A stretch of 38,319 nt of DNA, taken from NCBI GenBank assembly GCA_028284775.1, contig JANQRB010000059.1:1-38319 (forward strand), read 5' to 3'. The notes under the pieces were generated by a model. It was not told where the DNA came from. It made no database searches and was given only the letters and a program-made list of their open reading frames with translations. This DNA is from Candidatus Kapaibacterium sp. (GTDB lineage Bacteria; Bacteroidota; Ignavibacteria; Kapaibacteriales; UBA7675). A program made the translations under genes and the position numbers. Below, piece by piece: positions 17,536 through 25,525 of the stretch; position 1 is the first letter of the stretch, and the number at the start of each line of letters is the position of its first letter.

Positions 17536-18096
17536 TCAGGAACGATAGTCAGCCAGAAAGGGCTTGAGCGATTCACGCACTTTACGCCGGGCCCGCACAA
17601 CGCGATTGCGGACGGTTGTAATCGGCACATCGGTCAGCAGCGCGATTTCCTTGTATGACAGCTCGTGATAGCTTTGCAGAATAAACGCTTCACGCTGCTC
17701 TTCCGGGAGTAATTCGAGTGCCATATCGATCAGACCGGCAAGCTCCTTGTTTTCCAGCGTTTGTTCTTCAACCGGCAATTCCGGCAATTTCGTTAGTGGC
17801 GCTTGACGCTGCTTCTTTTTGGCGTCGTAACTCAGGTTGCGCGCTATCCGCAATAAGTAGGCATGAATATTCCGAAGAGGTCGATCTTCTTCCGCACAAC
17901 GATAGAAGCGCAGAAATGTCTCCTGGAACACGTCATCTCGCTGCTCGTCATCGTCCAGTATTCGTCCGCAATAGGCATATATCTGCGGCGCGTAGCGTCG
18001 ATACAATTCCGCAAAGGCGGCATCCCAGCCTTCGGCTTTTAACCGCAGCGCGTCGTACAATTCGATGTCTTTACTCTTCGATACGTCTTTGCTCAT
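17536..18096 (-). CDS. ECF (sigma-70 family) RNA polymerase sigma factor A
   Basis: The 186-aa protein has the ECF two-domain layout. Region 2 (about 24-95) includes 'FAELYRRYAPQIYAYCGRI', 'DDVFQETFLRFYR' and 'IHAYLLRIARNLSYD'. Region 4 (about 122-178) includes 'LLPEEQREAFILQSYHELSYK' up to Lys, 'EIALLTDVPITTVRNRVVRA'. I chose the ATG at 18096 (MSKDVSKSKDIELYD); an in-frame ATG at 18234 would add 46 residues with no counterpart in the family. The anti-sigma/beta-barrel gene follows 17 bp later and the Ig-like lipoprotein after that, so the three probably form one operon, with the sigma factor held by its neighbour until a signal arrives. Target promoters are unknown. Confidence 0.93.
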   Translation of the reverse strand: MSKDVSKSKDIELYDALRLKAEGWDAAFAELYRRYAPQIYAYCGRILDDDEQRDDVFQETFLRFYRCAEEDRPLRNIHAYLLRIARNLSYDAKKKQRQAPLTKLPELPVEEQTLENKELAGLIDMALELLPEEQREAFILQSYHELSYKEIALLTDVPITTVRNRVVRARRKVRESLKPFLADYRS

Positions 18097-18387
18097 TCCA
18101 TGCCGTTGTTGCTTTTTCCGGGTTGCGCCTGTGTCAATTTCTGCGCAATCACCCCACAGGACTCCGAGGACAGAATTCTGTTTCAGGACAGTCAAAAATA
18201 ATTTTCTGAGGAATTTCTGAAGTGCAATCGCCACTGCTGCTGGAGTATCACAATAAGAGACTGTCCACCGATGCGGATTCTACGCTGCGTGCTCTTGATG
18301 TGGAAATTCATCTCAGTCTGAAGGCACTTGGGGATTATGATCTTCTAACTTTTGGGGCTCTAATAAAATTGTGGCAAATCGCTTGCG

Positions 18388-18406
18388 GGATGGCTTCCCG
18401 CCATCC
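18388..18406. repeat. Inverted repeat, 7-bp arms, 5-nt loop
   Basis: GGATGGC (18388-18394) pairs with GCCATCC (18400-18406) around TTCCC. A related GGGATGGCG recurs near 18464. No T-run follows; function unknown. Confidence 0.45.
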
Positions 18407-18897
18407 TTACGGCCGGACTGTGTTAAATCACAATCGCGCGGCCCGGAAGTAAACGTGGTAGCACGGGATGGCGAAATCCACAGCTGTTAATCAGATTCTT
18501 GGCAGTGTCGTCGGTTTCAGATTCAATACAAGCTAACAAAGGAAAACAAGTACTTAAAGAGCACATGTTTATTCCTGTTGCATCGCTACACTCATAACTG
18601 CTGAAAACGAGCTTTGCGGCAACAGTGATGTTTCAAATCCTTTGCCTATTCGTATGTTAGCCAGGTCGGTACAAACAGCGAGGATGAAGGTCCATCAATT
18701 CCCTCGGCCATGTATTCCGGCCTGCGGCCCCCTGCATCCTTACTGGGCATGGGAATCGACAGCCGCTCTTGTAAGACGCGATTTTGATACCGCAATCCCG
18801 TTTTCAAGCAGCAGAAGATGTTTGTAGTTTTCAATTAATCAGCCGCATGCAGATCACGTAGCTGCTCTTTAACAGTTCGATTGTTGACTGCAGCGGA

Positions 18898-18926
18898 AGT
18901 GCCATTTTTGCTTAGTCTTTGGCACT
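18898..18926 (-). terminator. Weak hairpin just after the protease stop
   Basis: On the minus strand AGTGCCA (18926-18920) pairs with TGGCACT (18904-18898) across a 15-nt loop, starting 9 bp after the protease stop codon. The place fits a terminator, but no T-run follows, so the call is tentative. Confidence 0.35.
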
Positions 18927-18934
18927 ATCTCATG

Positions 18935-21900
18935 TCAGTGAAGCAGCATCACGCTCTGCGTCAGTGTCGCGCCGCCGCTGTTTAAGCGGATTGCGTAAAG
19001 ACCCGGCGGCAGCTCGCCCCTTGTCAGCGTCACGTTTGTAGCGCCGGCGGGAGCTTGCCCGCTGAATAATTGTTTAAGCTTACGTCCCAGGGCATCCAGC
19101 AAGACCACTTCCGTGTAGGCTGGTGCGGCAAGTTCAAATGCAAGCTGCGCCGAGCCTTGGACGGGATGAGGAAAGACAGGCAGCAGTCGCAGACTACCGG
19201 CATCACTTTCGGCAACACCCGTCTCGACTGCATCGGTACCAAGGCCGCGTAGAGTAATACTGTAATTGCCGCCATCGCTCTCGATGTTAAGTCTGGCGAT
19301 TCGCTGGGCCGACACTTGCGGCGAAAAGAGTACTGTGACGCTTATCGTCGCGCCGGGGTCCAGGGTGGCCGGCAAGGGTTCTTCCAGGGTGAATTCGCCG
19401 TCGTCGGCATCGCGAAGCTCGATCGTGGACGCCAGCGTTACGGCTTCGGTGCCGGTACTGCTGATTTCAAGTGTTTGGCGTCCTGTCTCTTTTTGACGAA
19501 CACTGCCGAAGAAGAGCAACTGCGAGCTGACCTCGGTCTTTCTGGGGTCCGGTATCGCCGCAAAGTCTATATCCGTCCAGGATGCGCCGACCATATGCAT
19601 CCGCCAGATGCGGATCCTGTTGTTGCCGACGATGCCGTCGCCGGTCGATGCAGCGCCGATACGCGGGGCGAGCATGGGACGAAAGCTCTCGCCGTGATCG
19701 CCGGTAGCAAAAATCTGGCCCAGGTCGCCGATGACAAAATGATCCCGTCCCTGGGCGGGACCGTGAGCGAAGGCAACATTCAGGAAGTCATCGGAGAGGT
19801 CGTAGCGGCCCGTTTCCCAGTTACGTCCGCCGTCGCTGCTGGTGGCAACGAGGTTCGGCGCGTCGGGATTAGTGCCCATCCGGTAAATCGCGATGCCGAG
19901 GTCGGGTGTTGTAAAGGCCAGATCGATGATTATCGCACCGTTGCGAAGCACCGAGGCGCTCCACGATGCGCCGCGGTTGCTGCTGCGGAACACCCGACCG
20001 GTGGTAGTGCCGAACCAGCCGTTGTCATCCAGCCAGCAGGAAGAGCCTGCCAGACCAGTTTCGCCGGCCTGCGGGCTGGGCAGGTTCGTCAGCGCCGTCC
20101 AGCTCACACCGGCATCGTCGCTGCGTCCGACACCCCAGCGATTACCCAGAGGGTCGCCCAACACGATGCCGCTCTGCTGGTCGAAAAAATGGATGTCGTT
20201 GATGAATCCGGTTATCGAGCTAATCGAGACGGAGCGCCAGTTGCCGCCGCCATTGGTCGTTTTGAGGATCACGGCGCCGCCGCCTTCCGGACGATTGCTG
20301 CCGGCATAGGCCTCAGTAGTCGAGCGGCCGTGAATCGCGTAGGAAGGATTGGCGCTGAACTGACCGGCGCCGACACGCAGAGCCTGCAGACCGATATTCG
20401 AGCTGCGCTGGACGATGCCCAGCTCGCGACCGCTCGCGACATCCACGGTGCTGCCCGATGCCCAGAAGCTCGAGGCGCTGGGGGCGGATGAAGACCGCCA
20501 GGTCGTCTGCGGCAGGTCGCGGATTACGGAGGCGGGTAAAGGGGCCGTCCCCCAGCTGTTGTCGCTCTCGATATCGATCGGAATCTGTATTCGCGCAAAA
20601 TCAAGATAGCTGCCGCTCTCAAAGGTGACCAGCACGTCGGCAAAGCCCGTCAGCCAAGGCGAATTGGCGGTCAATTGAAGCTCGACGTCTACCGTCCGCT
20701 CATCCATCGTGTTGAGGCTGCCTGCGTTGACCTCCGCACTGCTGAAGTCCAGGTAACCGTCCAGCGAGCGGAAGCTCACCCTAAGGCTGCTCGCGCGCGC
20801 CAGATAATTCTGCAGCGTCAGGCGTACGGTCGTCGGCTCGAAGTCGTCCAGGAAACCCGATTCGCTGTCGATGCCGAGTTCTTTGATACCGATGCCCGGC
20901 ACACGGTCGCCGCTGGCCAGATTGCGATTCACCAGAAGCGCGCGTTCGGCATTGGCGCGTCCGTAATACCAGGGACGCTCCGCCACGCTGGGGCTCACTA
21001 CGTTGTCGGCGCTGGAACGAATCTGGTGCAGCAACTGCAGAGGTGTCCAGTTCGGATGAATCGTTTTCACCAGCCCCGCAATGCCGGCAACGATCGGAGC
21101 GGAAAAGGAGGTGCCGGCTTGTACCGAATAAGTGTTGGCCGGCGTAGTGCTGATGATAGCTGCGCCGGGAGCGTACACCTTTGTCCCGATTCCGTAATTC
21201 GAAAATGACGTCGCATCGTCGTTCTGATTCGTCGCGCCCACGCTCAGGACATTGTCATAATTGGATGGATAGTGCGCCAGCTCCAGATCGCTCATCAGAC
21301 CTTCATTGCCGGAGGAGGCGACAATCAGGGCGCCCAGGTCAACCGCTTCGTTGATGATGTCCTGCTCGGACTGCATCCGCGTAAATCCACCCCAGGAGCA
21401 GTTAATAATGTCCGCGCCGAGTTGCGCTGCATACAGAATGGCTTCATAACCGCGGAAAACCCCGGTGACCTGAATATTGTCGGAACCGCATTTGATAGGT
21501 ATAATTCTACAGCCAAAGCCGCTGGAAGCAATCCCGCGGCCGTTGTCGCTTACGGCGGAGGCCGCGCCGGCGACAACGGTGCCATGGCCTCGGGGATCGG
21601 CACGCCATTCGGCGCTGCCGCCCCCTACGCGCGCATCGTTGTCGGGAGCGAACTGCCCGGCGGCAATCTGCGCCGGCGAAACACTGCCGACAAAATCCCA
21701 GCCGCGGATGTCATCCACAAAGCCGTTATTGTCGTCATCACGGCCGTTGCCCGCCACTTCCTGCCCATTGGTCCAGATGTTGTCGGCCAGATCTTCGTGC
21801 TGATAGTCCGTGCCGGAGTCGATAATTGCAATAACGACATTGCTGTTCCCGCGGCTGATGTCCCATGCCAGCTCCGCCCGGATGCGCTGCAAATGATACT

Positions 21901-22462
21901 CCTGGTTGAAGAAGGGATCGTTGGGACGCAAATCCGGATAGCGCATATAGACCGGCTCGGCATATTCGATTGCGGGGTTGGCGTTCAGCAGCTGCGCCGC
22001 TTCCCAGGCATCAGTCTCGGCGGCATAATGAAGCCGGTAGAGACGGCCGATGCCGTGAACATCGGCGCGCAGCAGGTCACTGCGGTTATAAGCGGGAAAC
22101 AAGGTCACGATTAGTTGTACATCCAGGGCTTCGAGACTGGACTGAATAAGGAGGGAGGGAAATTCGCGCGCGCCGTCCGGCACGTAGTGATAGTCGCGCG
22201 TCTTGATGATAAGGGTAGCGCTCAGGTATTCGGCCTTCTGCGGCGGCGCGATGCTGCGCAGCGTACCGAGGCTATAAAAACCATCGGGCCGCAGCTCGCC
22301 GCGCTGCTGAGGCAGGTAGGCTTCTCTGGAGTCTGGCGCACCCGACGGCGCAGGCGCCGCTTTGGCCGCGCTCTCAAGTGGCGACAGCCAGACGGCCGCC
22401 GATAGGATTATAAGCAGGCCCAGGCGGGCAGACATTTCAAGCCACCTTTTGTGAAGCTTCAT
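18935..22462 (-). CDS. Secreted subtilisin-like protease (S8) with Asp-box repeats and T9SS tail
   Basis: The 1175-aa protein starts at 22462, where GAGGGAA lies just upstream of ATG and the product begins with a signal peptide (core LGLLIILSAAVWLSPLESA). A propeptide region (about 55-175) precedes an S8 catalytic domain (about 190-510) with Asp215 (IIDSGTDY), His293 (RGHGTVVAG), oxyanion Asn386 (ASSGNEG) and Ser454 (GTSFSAP), so it should be active. An acidic DDDNNGFVDD loop at about 243-251 is typical of calcium-bound family members. A beta-sandwich region (about 520-635) follows, then about 660-960 with five Asp-box-like motifs (TTNGGGNW, SDDAGVSW, SSNRGASW, SSDGGRNW, TGDHGESF), suggesting a BNR/YCF48-type propeller. 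Then come an ASPM/HYDIN-like Ig domain (about 975-1075) and a T9SS sorting domain (about 1091-1175, 'LLPVFPHPVQGSAQL'). It is expected on the surface or in the medium, degrading proteins or processing surface cargo. Confidence 0.95.
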   Translation of the reverse strand: MKLHKRWLEMSARLGLLIILSAAVWLSPLESAAKAAPAPSGAPDSREAYLPQQRGELRPDGFYSLGTLRSIAPPQKAEYLSATLIIKTRDYHYVPDGAREFPSLLIQSSLEALDVQLIVTLFPAYNRSDLLRADVHGIGRLYRLHYAAETDAWEAAQLLNANPAIEYAEPVYMRYPDLRPNDPFFNQEYHLQRIRAELAWDISRGNSNVVIAIIDSGTDYQHEDLADNIWTNGQEVAGNGRDDDNNGFVDDIRGWDFVGSVSPAQIAAGQFAPDNDARVGGGSAEWRADPRGHGTVVAGAASAVSDNGRGIASSGFGCRIIPIKCGSDNIQVTGVFRGYEAILYAAQLGADIINCSWGGFTRMQSEQDIINEAVDLGALIVASSGNEGLMSDLELAHYPSNYDNVLSVGATNQNDDATSFSNYGIGTKVYAPGAAIISTTPANTYSVQAGTSFSAPIVAGIAGLVKTIHPNWTPLQLLHQIRSSADNVVSPSVAERPWYYGRANAERALLVNRNLASGDRVPGIGIKELGIDSESGFLDDFEPTTVRLTLQNYLARASSLRVSFRSLDGYLDFSSAEVNAGSLNTMDERTVDVELQLTANSPWLTGFADVLVTFESGSYLDFARIQIPIDIESDNSWGTAPLPASVIRDLPQTTWRSSSAPSASSFWASGSTVDVASGRELGIVQRSSNIGLQALRVGAGQFSANPSYAIHGRSTTEAYAGSNRPEGGGAVILKTTNGGGNWRSVSISSITGFINDIHFFDQQSGIVLGDPLGNRWGVGRSDDAGVSWTALTNLPSPQAGETGLAGSSCWLDDNGWFGTTTGRVFRSSNRGASWSASVLRNGAIIIDLAFTTPDLGIAIYRMGTNPDAPNLVATSSDGGRNWETGRYDLSDDFLNVAFAHGPAQGRDHFVIGDLGQIFATGDHGESFRPMLAPRIGAASTGDGIVGNNRIRIWRMHMVGASWTDIDFAAIPDPRKTEVSSQLLFFGSVRQKETGRQTLEISSTGTEAVTLASTIELRDADDGEFTLEEPLPATLDPGATISVTVLFSPQVSAQRIARLNIESDGGNYSITLRGLGTDAVETGVAESDAGSLRLLPVFPHPVQGSAQLAFELAAPAYTEVVLLDALGRKLKQLFSGQAPAGATNVTLTRGELPPGLYAIRLNSGGATLTQSVMLLH

Positions 22463-22599
22463 CACATTCCCTCGATAGTATCTTATCTGCTGAGTACATA
22501 TTGACAAGTGAAGTGCCGCTGCTATCGTGCGCGGGGTCGCCGGCGCGCAGCCCCGGCCGGCGTACTTTTTTAGACAGAAAGTCGCCCGCGAAAGCCGTC

Positions 22600-23127
22600 T
22601 CAACGGAGGCGCCCGGCTATTGGTTCCGGCAGCGGCAGGAAAGCATGTTCTTGTTGTAGCGCCGCAATATACGATTCCCTTGGGGAAATCGCAGACCGGC
22701 ATTGGTATCGGCTGTCATCGAGCCCACCGATGCGAATGCGGGCGTATCGGGGACGGACAGGAATCACGACTTCTCGGGGAAAGGGGAATCCTTCGATCGT
22801 GATGCGCAAGCGCACCTCCCCGGCCACAAAGCCGGCGCGCAGCCGGGCTGACTGTTGAGAGCGGCTCACCAGCTCGGCCGACTGCATGCCCTGCGTGATG
22901 ACGAAACTGGCCTCCGGCTGGCGACCGGGTGCTTCAAACCCGAAACTGTTGATAAAGAGAATTTTGATCACAGCCTCCGACTGACCATCCGGCGGCAGAG
23001 ACTCCGGCGTGACGATGATGTCAACCTGATCCACCTGCTGCCACATAGGCAGCAGAATGTACGCTGCTACGGCCAGAACGATGGCGATACCTAAAAGGTT
23101 GACAATTGTTGTGAAGGCTTTATTCAT
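22600..23127 (-). CDS. Membrane-anchored protein with Ig-like domain
   Basis: The 175-aa protein has a good ribosome site (GGGGA about 7 nt before the ATG at 23127) and one N-terminal hydrophobic segment (about 9-29, VNLLGIAIVLAVAAYILL), which could be an anchor. Residues about 36-130 ('VDIIVTPESLPPDGQSEAVI', then 'EVRLRITIEG') resemble an invasin/bacterial Ig-like domain. The last 45 residues are not Ig-like and have no family I recognise. It lies 137 bp upstream of the protease gene on the same strand and could be co-transcribed with it. Function unknown. Confidence 0.8.
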   Translation of the reverse strand: MNKAFTTIVNLLGIAIVLAVAAYILLPMWQQVDQVDIIVTPESLPPDGQSEAVIKILFINSFGFEAPGRQPEASFVITQGMQSAELVSRSQQSARLRAGFVAGEVRLRITIEGFPFPREVVIPVRPRYARIRIGGLDDSRYQCRSAISPRESYIAALQQEHAFLPLPEPIAGRLR

Positions 23128-23309
23128 AGACTGCTTCCCCTTTCACTATTCGCTGGGTAAAATAGCAATATTTAACGATGCGAACGGCAGACCAGGGGTG
23201 CTAAGAGCTTTGCAGTAGTAATGCAGTAGTACAAGCTTGCGGGCTATGCGATACTTTGCCACGGTGCATAACACTCCATCACTTTCAAACAATATTGGAG
23301 AGTTGAGCG
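23128..23309. promoter_or_regulatory. Divergent promoter region with 11-bp-spaced direct repeats
   Basis: This 182-bp gap separates the minus-strand Ig-like gene from the plus-strand VIT-VWA gene and must carry both promoters. TGCAGTAGTA occurs exactly twice, at 23211-23220 and 23222-23231. The 11-bp period puts both copies on about the same face of the helix, as in operators bound by a regulator pair or by ECF-type regulators. No regulator can be named and I could not identify a clear -33/-7 or -35/-10 pair. Confidence 0.45.
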
Positions 23310-25421
23310 ATGAGACGCTTCCCGTTACCATTCCTTGTCGTCGCCCTGGTCGCAATAGCCCTGTCGGAGCTGCATGCGACCGGCGCGCTCTATGTTCGCC
23401 CGCTTAACAGCAGCCAGACCCACCAGGTGATGAATATCAAGACCTATGATGCCACGGTTGAGATTAACGAGCAGATTGCCGAAACCTTCGTCGATCAGGT
23501 TTTTGTCAACAATCTGAATACGCGCGTGGAAGCCACTTTTATCTTTCCCTTGCCGGAAAGCGCCGTCATAACACATCTGGCCTATTGGTTTAACGGCCGC
23601 CGCTATGTGGGCAGTATCCGCGAGAAACAACAGGCGCAGCAAGCTTACAACAACAAGATTCGACGACTGCTCGATCCTGCGCTGCTTCAGGCGATCGGCG
23701 ATAATATTTTCAAGCTTAATATCGCGCCGATCGAAGCGCGTAGTGAAGTACGATTCGAGATCCGCTATGCCGAATTACTTAACTACGACGCGGGCGCGGT
23801 CTCCTATCGATTTCCGCTTAACACAACCAGCCTGTCACCGACGCCGCTGGAACGCGTCTCGGTACAGATCCGGGCCCGGACGAACAGTGTATTCAAGAGC
23901 TTCAGCTCGCCCAGTCACGGCAATTCGCTTGACCTCAGCATCAGACGCGAATCGGAAAGCGACTATTCGGCAACCTTCGGCGATGAGAATTTCCTGCCCG
24001 ACCGCGATCTCCGGCTGCGATTCGAACTGCAGCGGGATGAAGTCGACGTCAGGGTGGCCAGCTACGCGCCGGCGCCCGCCGACTCTTTCGGCGTCGATAA
24101 ATTCTACGCCCTCTGGATAACGCCGCCGGAAGACTTAAGCCGTACGGAAGATGCCAAACGCGATGTCGTCTTTACGGCCGATGTTTCGTCAAGCATGGAG
24201 GGCTACCGCCTGGAGCAGCTCAAAGTCGGAATGCACACTTTTCTCGACGCATTGAACGACAACGACCGCTTTAACATCGTTGTATTCAGCACCGATGTTA
24301 AACGCTTTCAGCCGGACCTCGTTCCCGCCACGACCGCCATGATTGCCGAAGCCGAGGAGTTTGTCGATAAACTCGGTGCGGTGGGTCTGACTAATATCGA
24401 TGCAGCGCTGCGCTCTTCGCTCTCGATGAGCTTTCGTGAAGAAAGCGCCAATATGCTCATGTTCCTGACCGACGGGCAGCCCACCTGGGGCGAATTGGAC
24501 CAGCACAAGATCGTCGAGCAAAGCAGCGCCGCCAACAGCGCGGGCATCCGCGTTTATCCCTTGGGGTTGGGAGACGATGTCAGCCATAGCCTGCTGCATT
24601 CACTTGCCGAAAAGAACGGCGGATTCGCAAGCTTTATCGATCAAAGCGATAGTATCGCCGTCGTGGTAGCCAATCACTTCAAACGAGTGTCGTTGCCGGT
24701 TCTCTCGGCGCTTAACCTGGATATGGGCGGCCTGCAGTTGTATGATGTGTATCCGAATCATATTCCCGACCTCTTCTGGGGCACGCAGATGTTGCAGTTC
24801 GGCCGCTACCGCGAGGGAGGCGAGTTCCCTATCAGCCTCTCGGGACGCATCATCAGCGAAGACTTCAACCTGCGCCAGTCTGCGTTCTTCGGCGAGGAAG
24901 AAGGCGGCCAAAAAGCCGTGGCGCGCCTCTGGGCCGTCAGCAAGGTTAGCTTTCTCCTGCGGGAAATCGAGCGCCTCGGCGAACAAAAAGAGCTGGTGGA
25001 CGCAGTTATCGACCTGAGTATCCGTTTTCAGATTCTCACCAAATACACCGCGCTTTATGCGGACCCGGATGATCCGGACAGCGATGATACCCCGACCGAT
25101 GTTAAGGAGCAGCCGGGCCAGATTGTCAGTAGCGGCGGTTGGCGGCTGGAGCAGAACTACCCTAATCCGATCAGGACGAATACTCGTATTCGCTTCGAAG
25201 TGCCTGAGTCGGACCTTGCACAACGCGTTACACTGAAGGTATACGACTTGCAAGGCAGGCTGCTGGCGGTCCTCTTCGATGGTATCGCGGTAGCCGGAAA
25301 GCACGAGATCGAATGGGACGGCGCCGATCTTGAGCGCCGCGCACTGCCCTCAGGATTATATACGTACCGACTGCAAGCCGGCGGGATTGTCTTAAGCAGA
25401 CTCCTCGTCATTCAGCGTTGA
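23310..25421 (+). CDS. VIT and VWA domain surface protein with T9SS-type tail (1)
   Basis: The 703-aa protein has a GGAG 9 nt before the ATG and a signal peptide (core LPFLVVALVAIALSELHA). A VIT domain (about 26-155) contains the family motif 'REKQQAQQAYN' (about 104-114). A VWA domain (about 285-460) has an intact MIDAS: DVSSS at 291-295, Thr in 'GLTNID', and Asp in 'FLTDGQPTW'. A linker rich in Asp and Pro ('DPDDPDSDDTPTD') leads to a C-terminal domain (about 609-703) that starts 'QNYPNPIRTNTRIRFEV' and contains 'WDGADLERRALPSGLYTYRL', the FlgD-like/T9SS type A sorting fold. VIT-VWA proteins in animals bind matrix; bacterial ones are taken as secreted adhesion or inter-inhibitor-like proteins. 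It is the first of two tandem paralogues. Ligand unknown. Confidence 0.93.
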   Translation: MRRFPLPFLVVALVAIALSELHATGALYVRPLNSSQTHQVMNIKTYDATVEINEQIAETFVDQVFVNNLNTRVEATFIFPLPESAVITHLAYWFNGRRYVGSIREKQQAQQAYNNKIRRLLDPALLQAIGDNIFKLNIAPIEARSEVRFEIRYAELLNYDAGAVSYRFPLNTTSLSPTPLERVSVQIRARTNSVFKSFSSPSHGNSLDLSIRRESESDYSATFGDENFLPDRDLRLRFELQRDEVDVRVASYAPAPADSFGVDKFYALWITPPEDLSRTEDAKRDVVFTADVSSSMEGYRLEQLKVGMHTFLDALNDNDRFNIVVFSTDVKRFQPDLVPATTAMIAEAEEFVDKLGAVGLTNIDAALRSSLSMSFREESANMLMFLTDGQPTWGELDQHKIVEQSSAANSAGIRVYPLGLGDDVSHSLLHSLAEKNGGFASFIDQSDSIAVVVANHFKRVSLPVLSALNLDMGGLQLYDVYPNHIPDLFWGTQMLQFGRYREGGEFPISLSGRIISEDFNLRQSAFFGEEEGGQKAVARLWAVSKVSFLLREIERLGEQKELVDAVIDLSIRFQILTKYTALYADPDDPDSDDTPTDVKEQPGQIVSSGGWRLEQNYPNPIRTNTRIRFEVPESDLAQRVTLKVYDLQGRLLAVLFDGIAVAGKHEIEWDGADLERRALPSGLYTYRLQAGGIVLSRLLVIQR

Positions 25422-25525
25422 CAAGTATTGTTGATCCTTCCTTCCGGCCATTCGTTTGCCGGACGCCAACACGCTGAGGATCTGAAAATCTCAATCCAAC
25501 TTTTTCAACAAAATTAGAATACAAA

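Larger units (their letters stand above)
18097..18934. other. Gene-poor stretch between sigma operon and protease
   Basis: No convincing gene is seen. A 62-codon minus-strand frame at 18646-18834 has no recognisable domain. The stretch should hold the promoter of the sigma operon (near 18100-18250) and the 3' end region of the protease gene. It contains a small hairpin (18388-18406) and a larger one (18898-18926). Confidence 0.5.

Noticed and set aside
18646..18834. 62-codon minus-strand frame
   Set aside because: No domain and no ribosome site; likely chance.
19316..20491. 391-codon open frame on the plus strand
   Set aside because: Antisense to the well-supported subtilisin gene with catalytic triad and T9SS domain; low-complexity Ala/Arg-rich shadow frame.
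21272..22114. 280-codon open frame on the plus strand
   Set aside because: Antisense to the subtilisin catalytic domain; no recognisable features.
22463..22702. N-terminal extension of the subtilisin to an ATG at 22702
   Set aside because: It would bury the signal peptide under 80 residues and overlap the upstream gene; GAGGGAA supports the start at 22462.
24600..25304. 234-codon open frame on the minus strand
   Set aside because: Antisense to the VIT-VWA gene, which has a ribosome site, signal peptide and MIDAS motif.
25443..25463. Hairpin TCCGGC / GCCGGA between the two VIT-VWA genes
   Set aside because: Only six base pairs and no T-run; not called a terminator.
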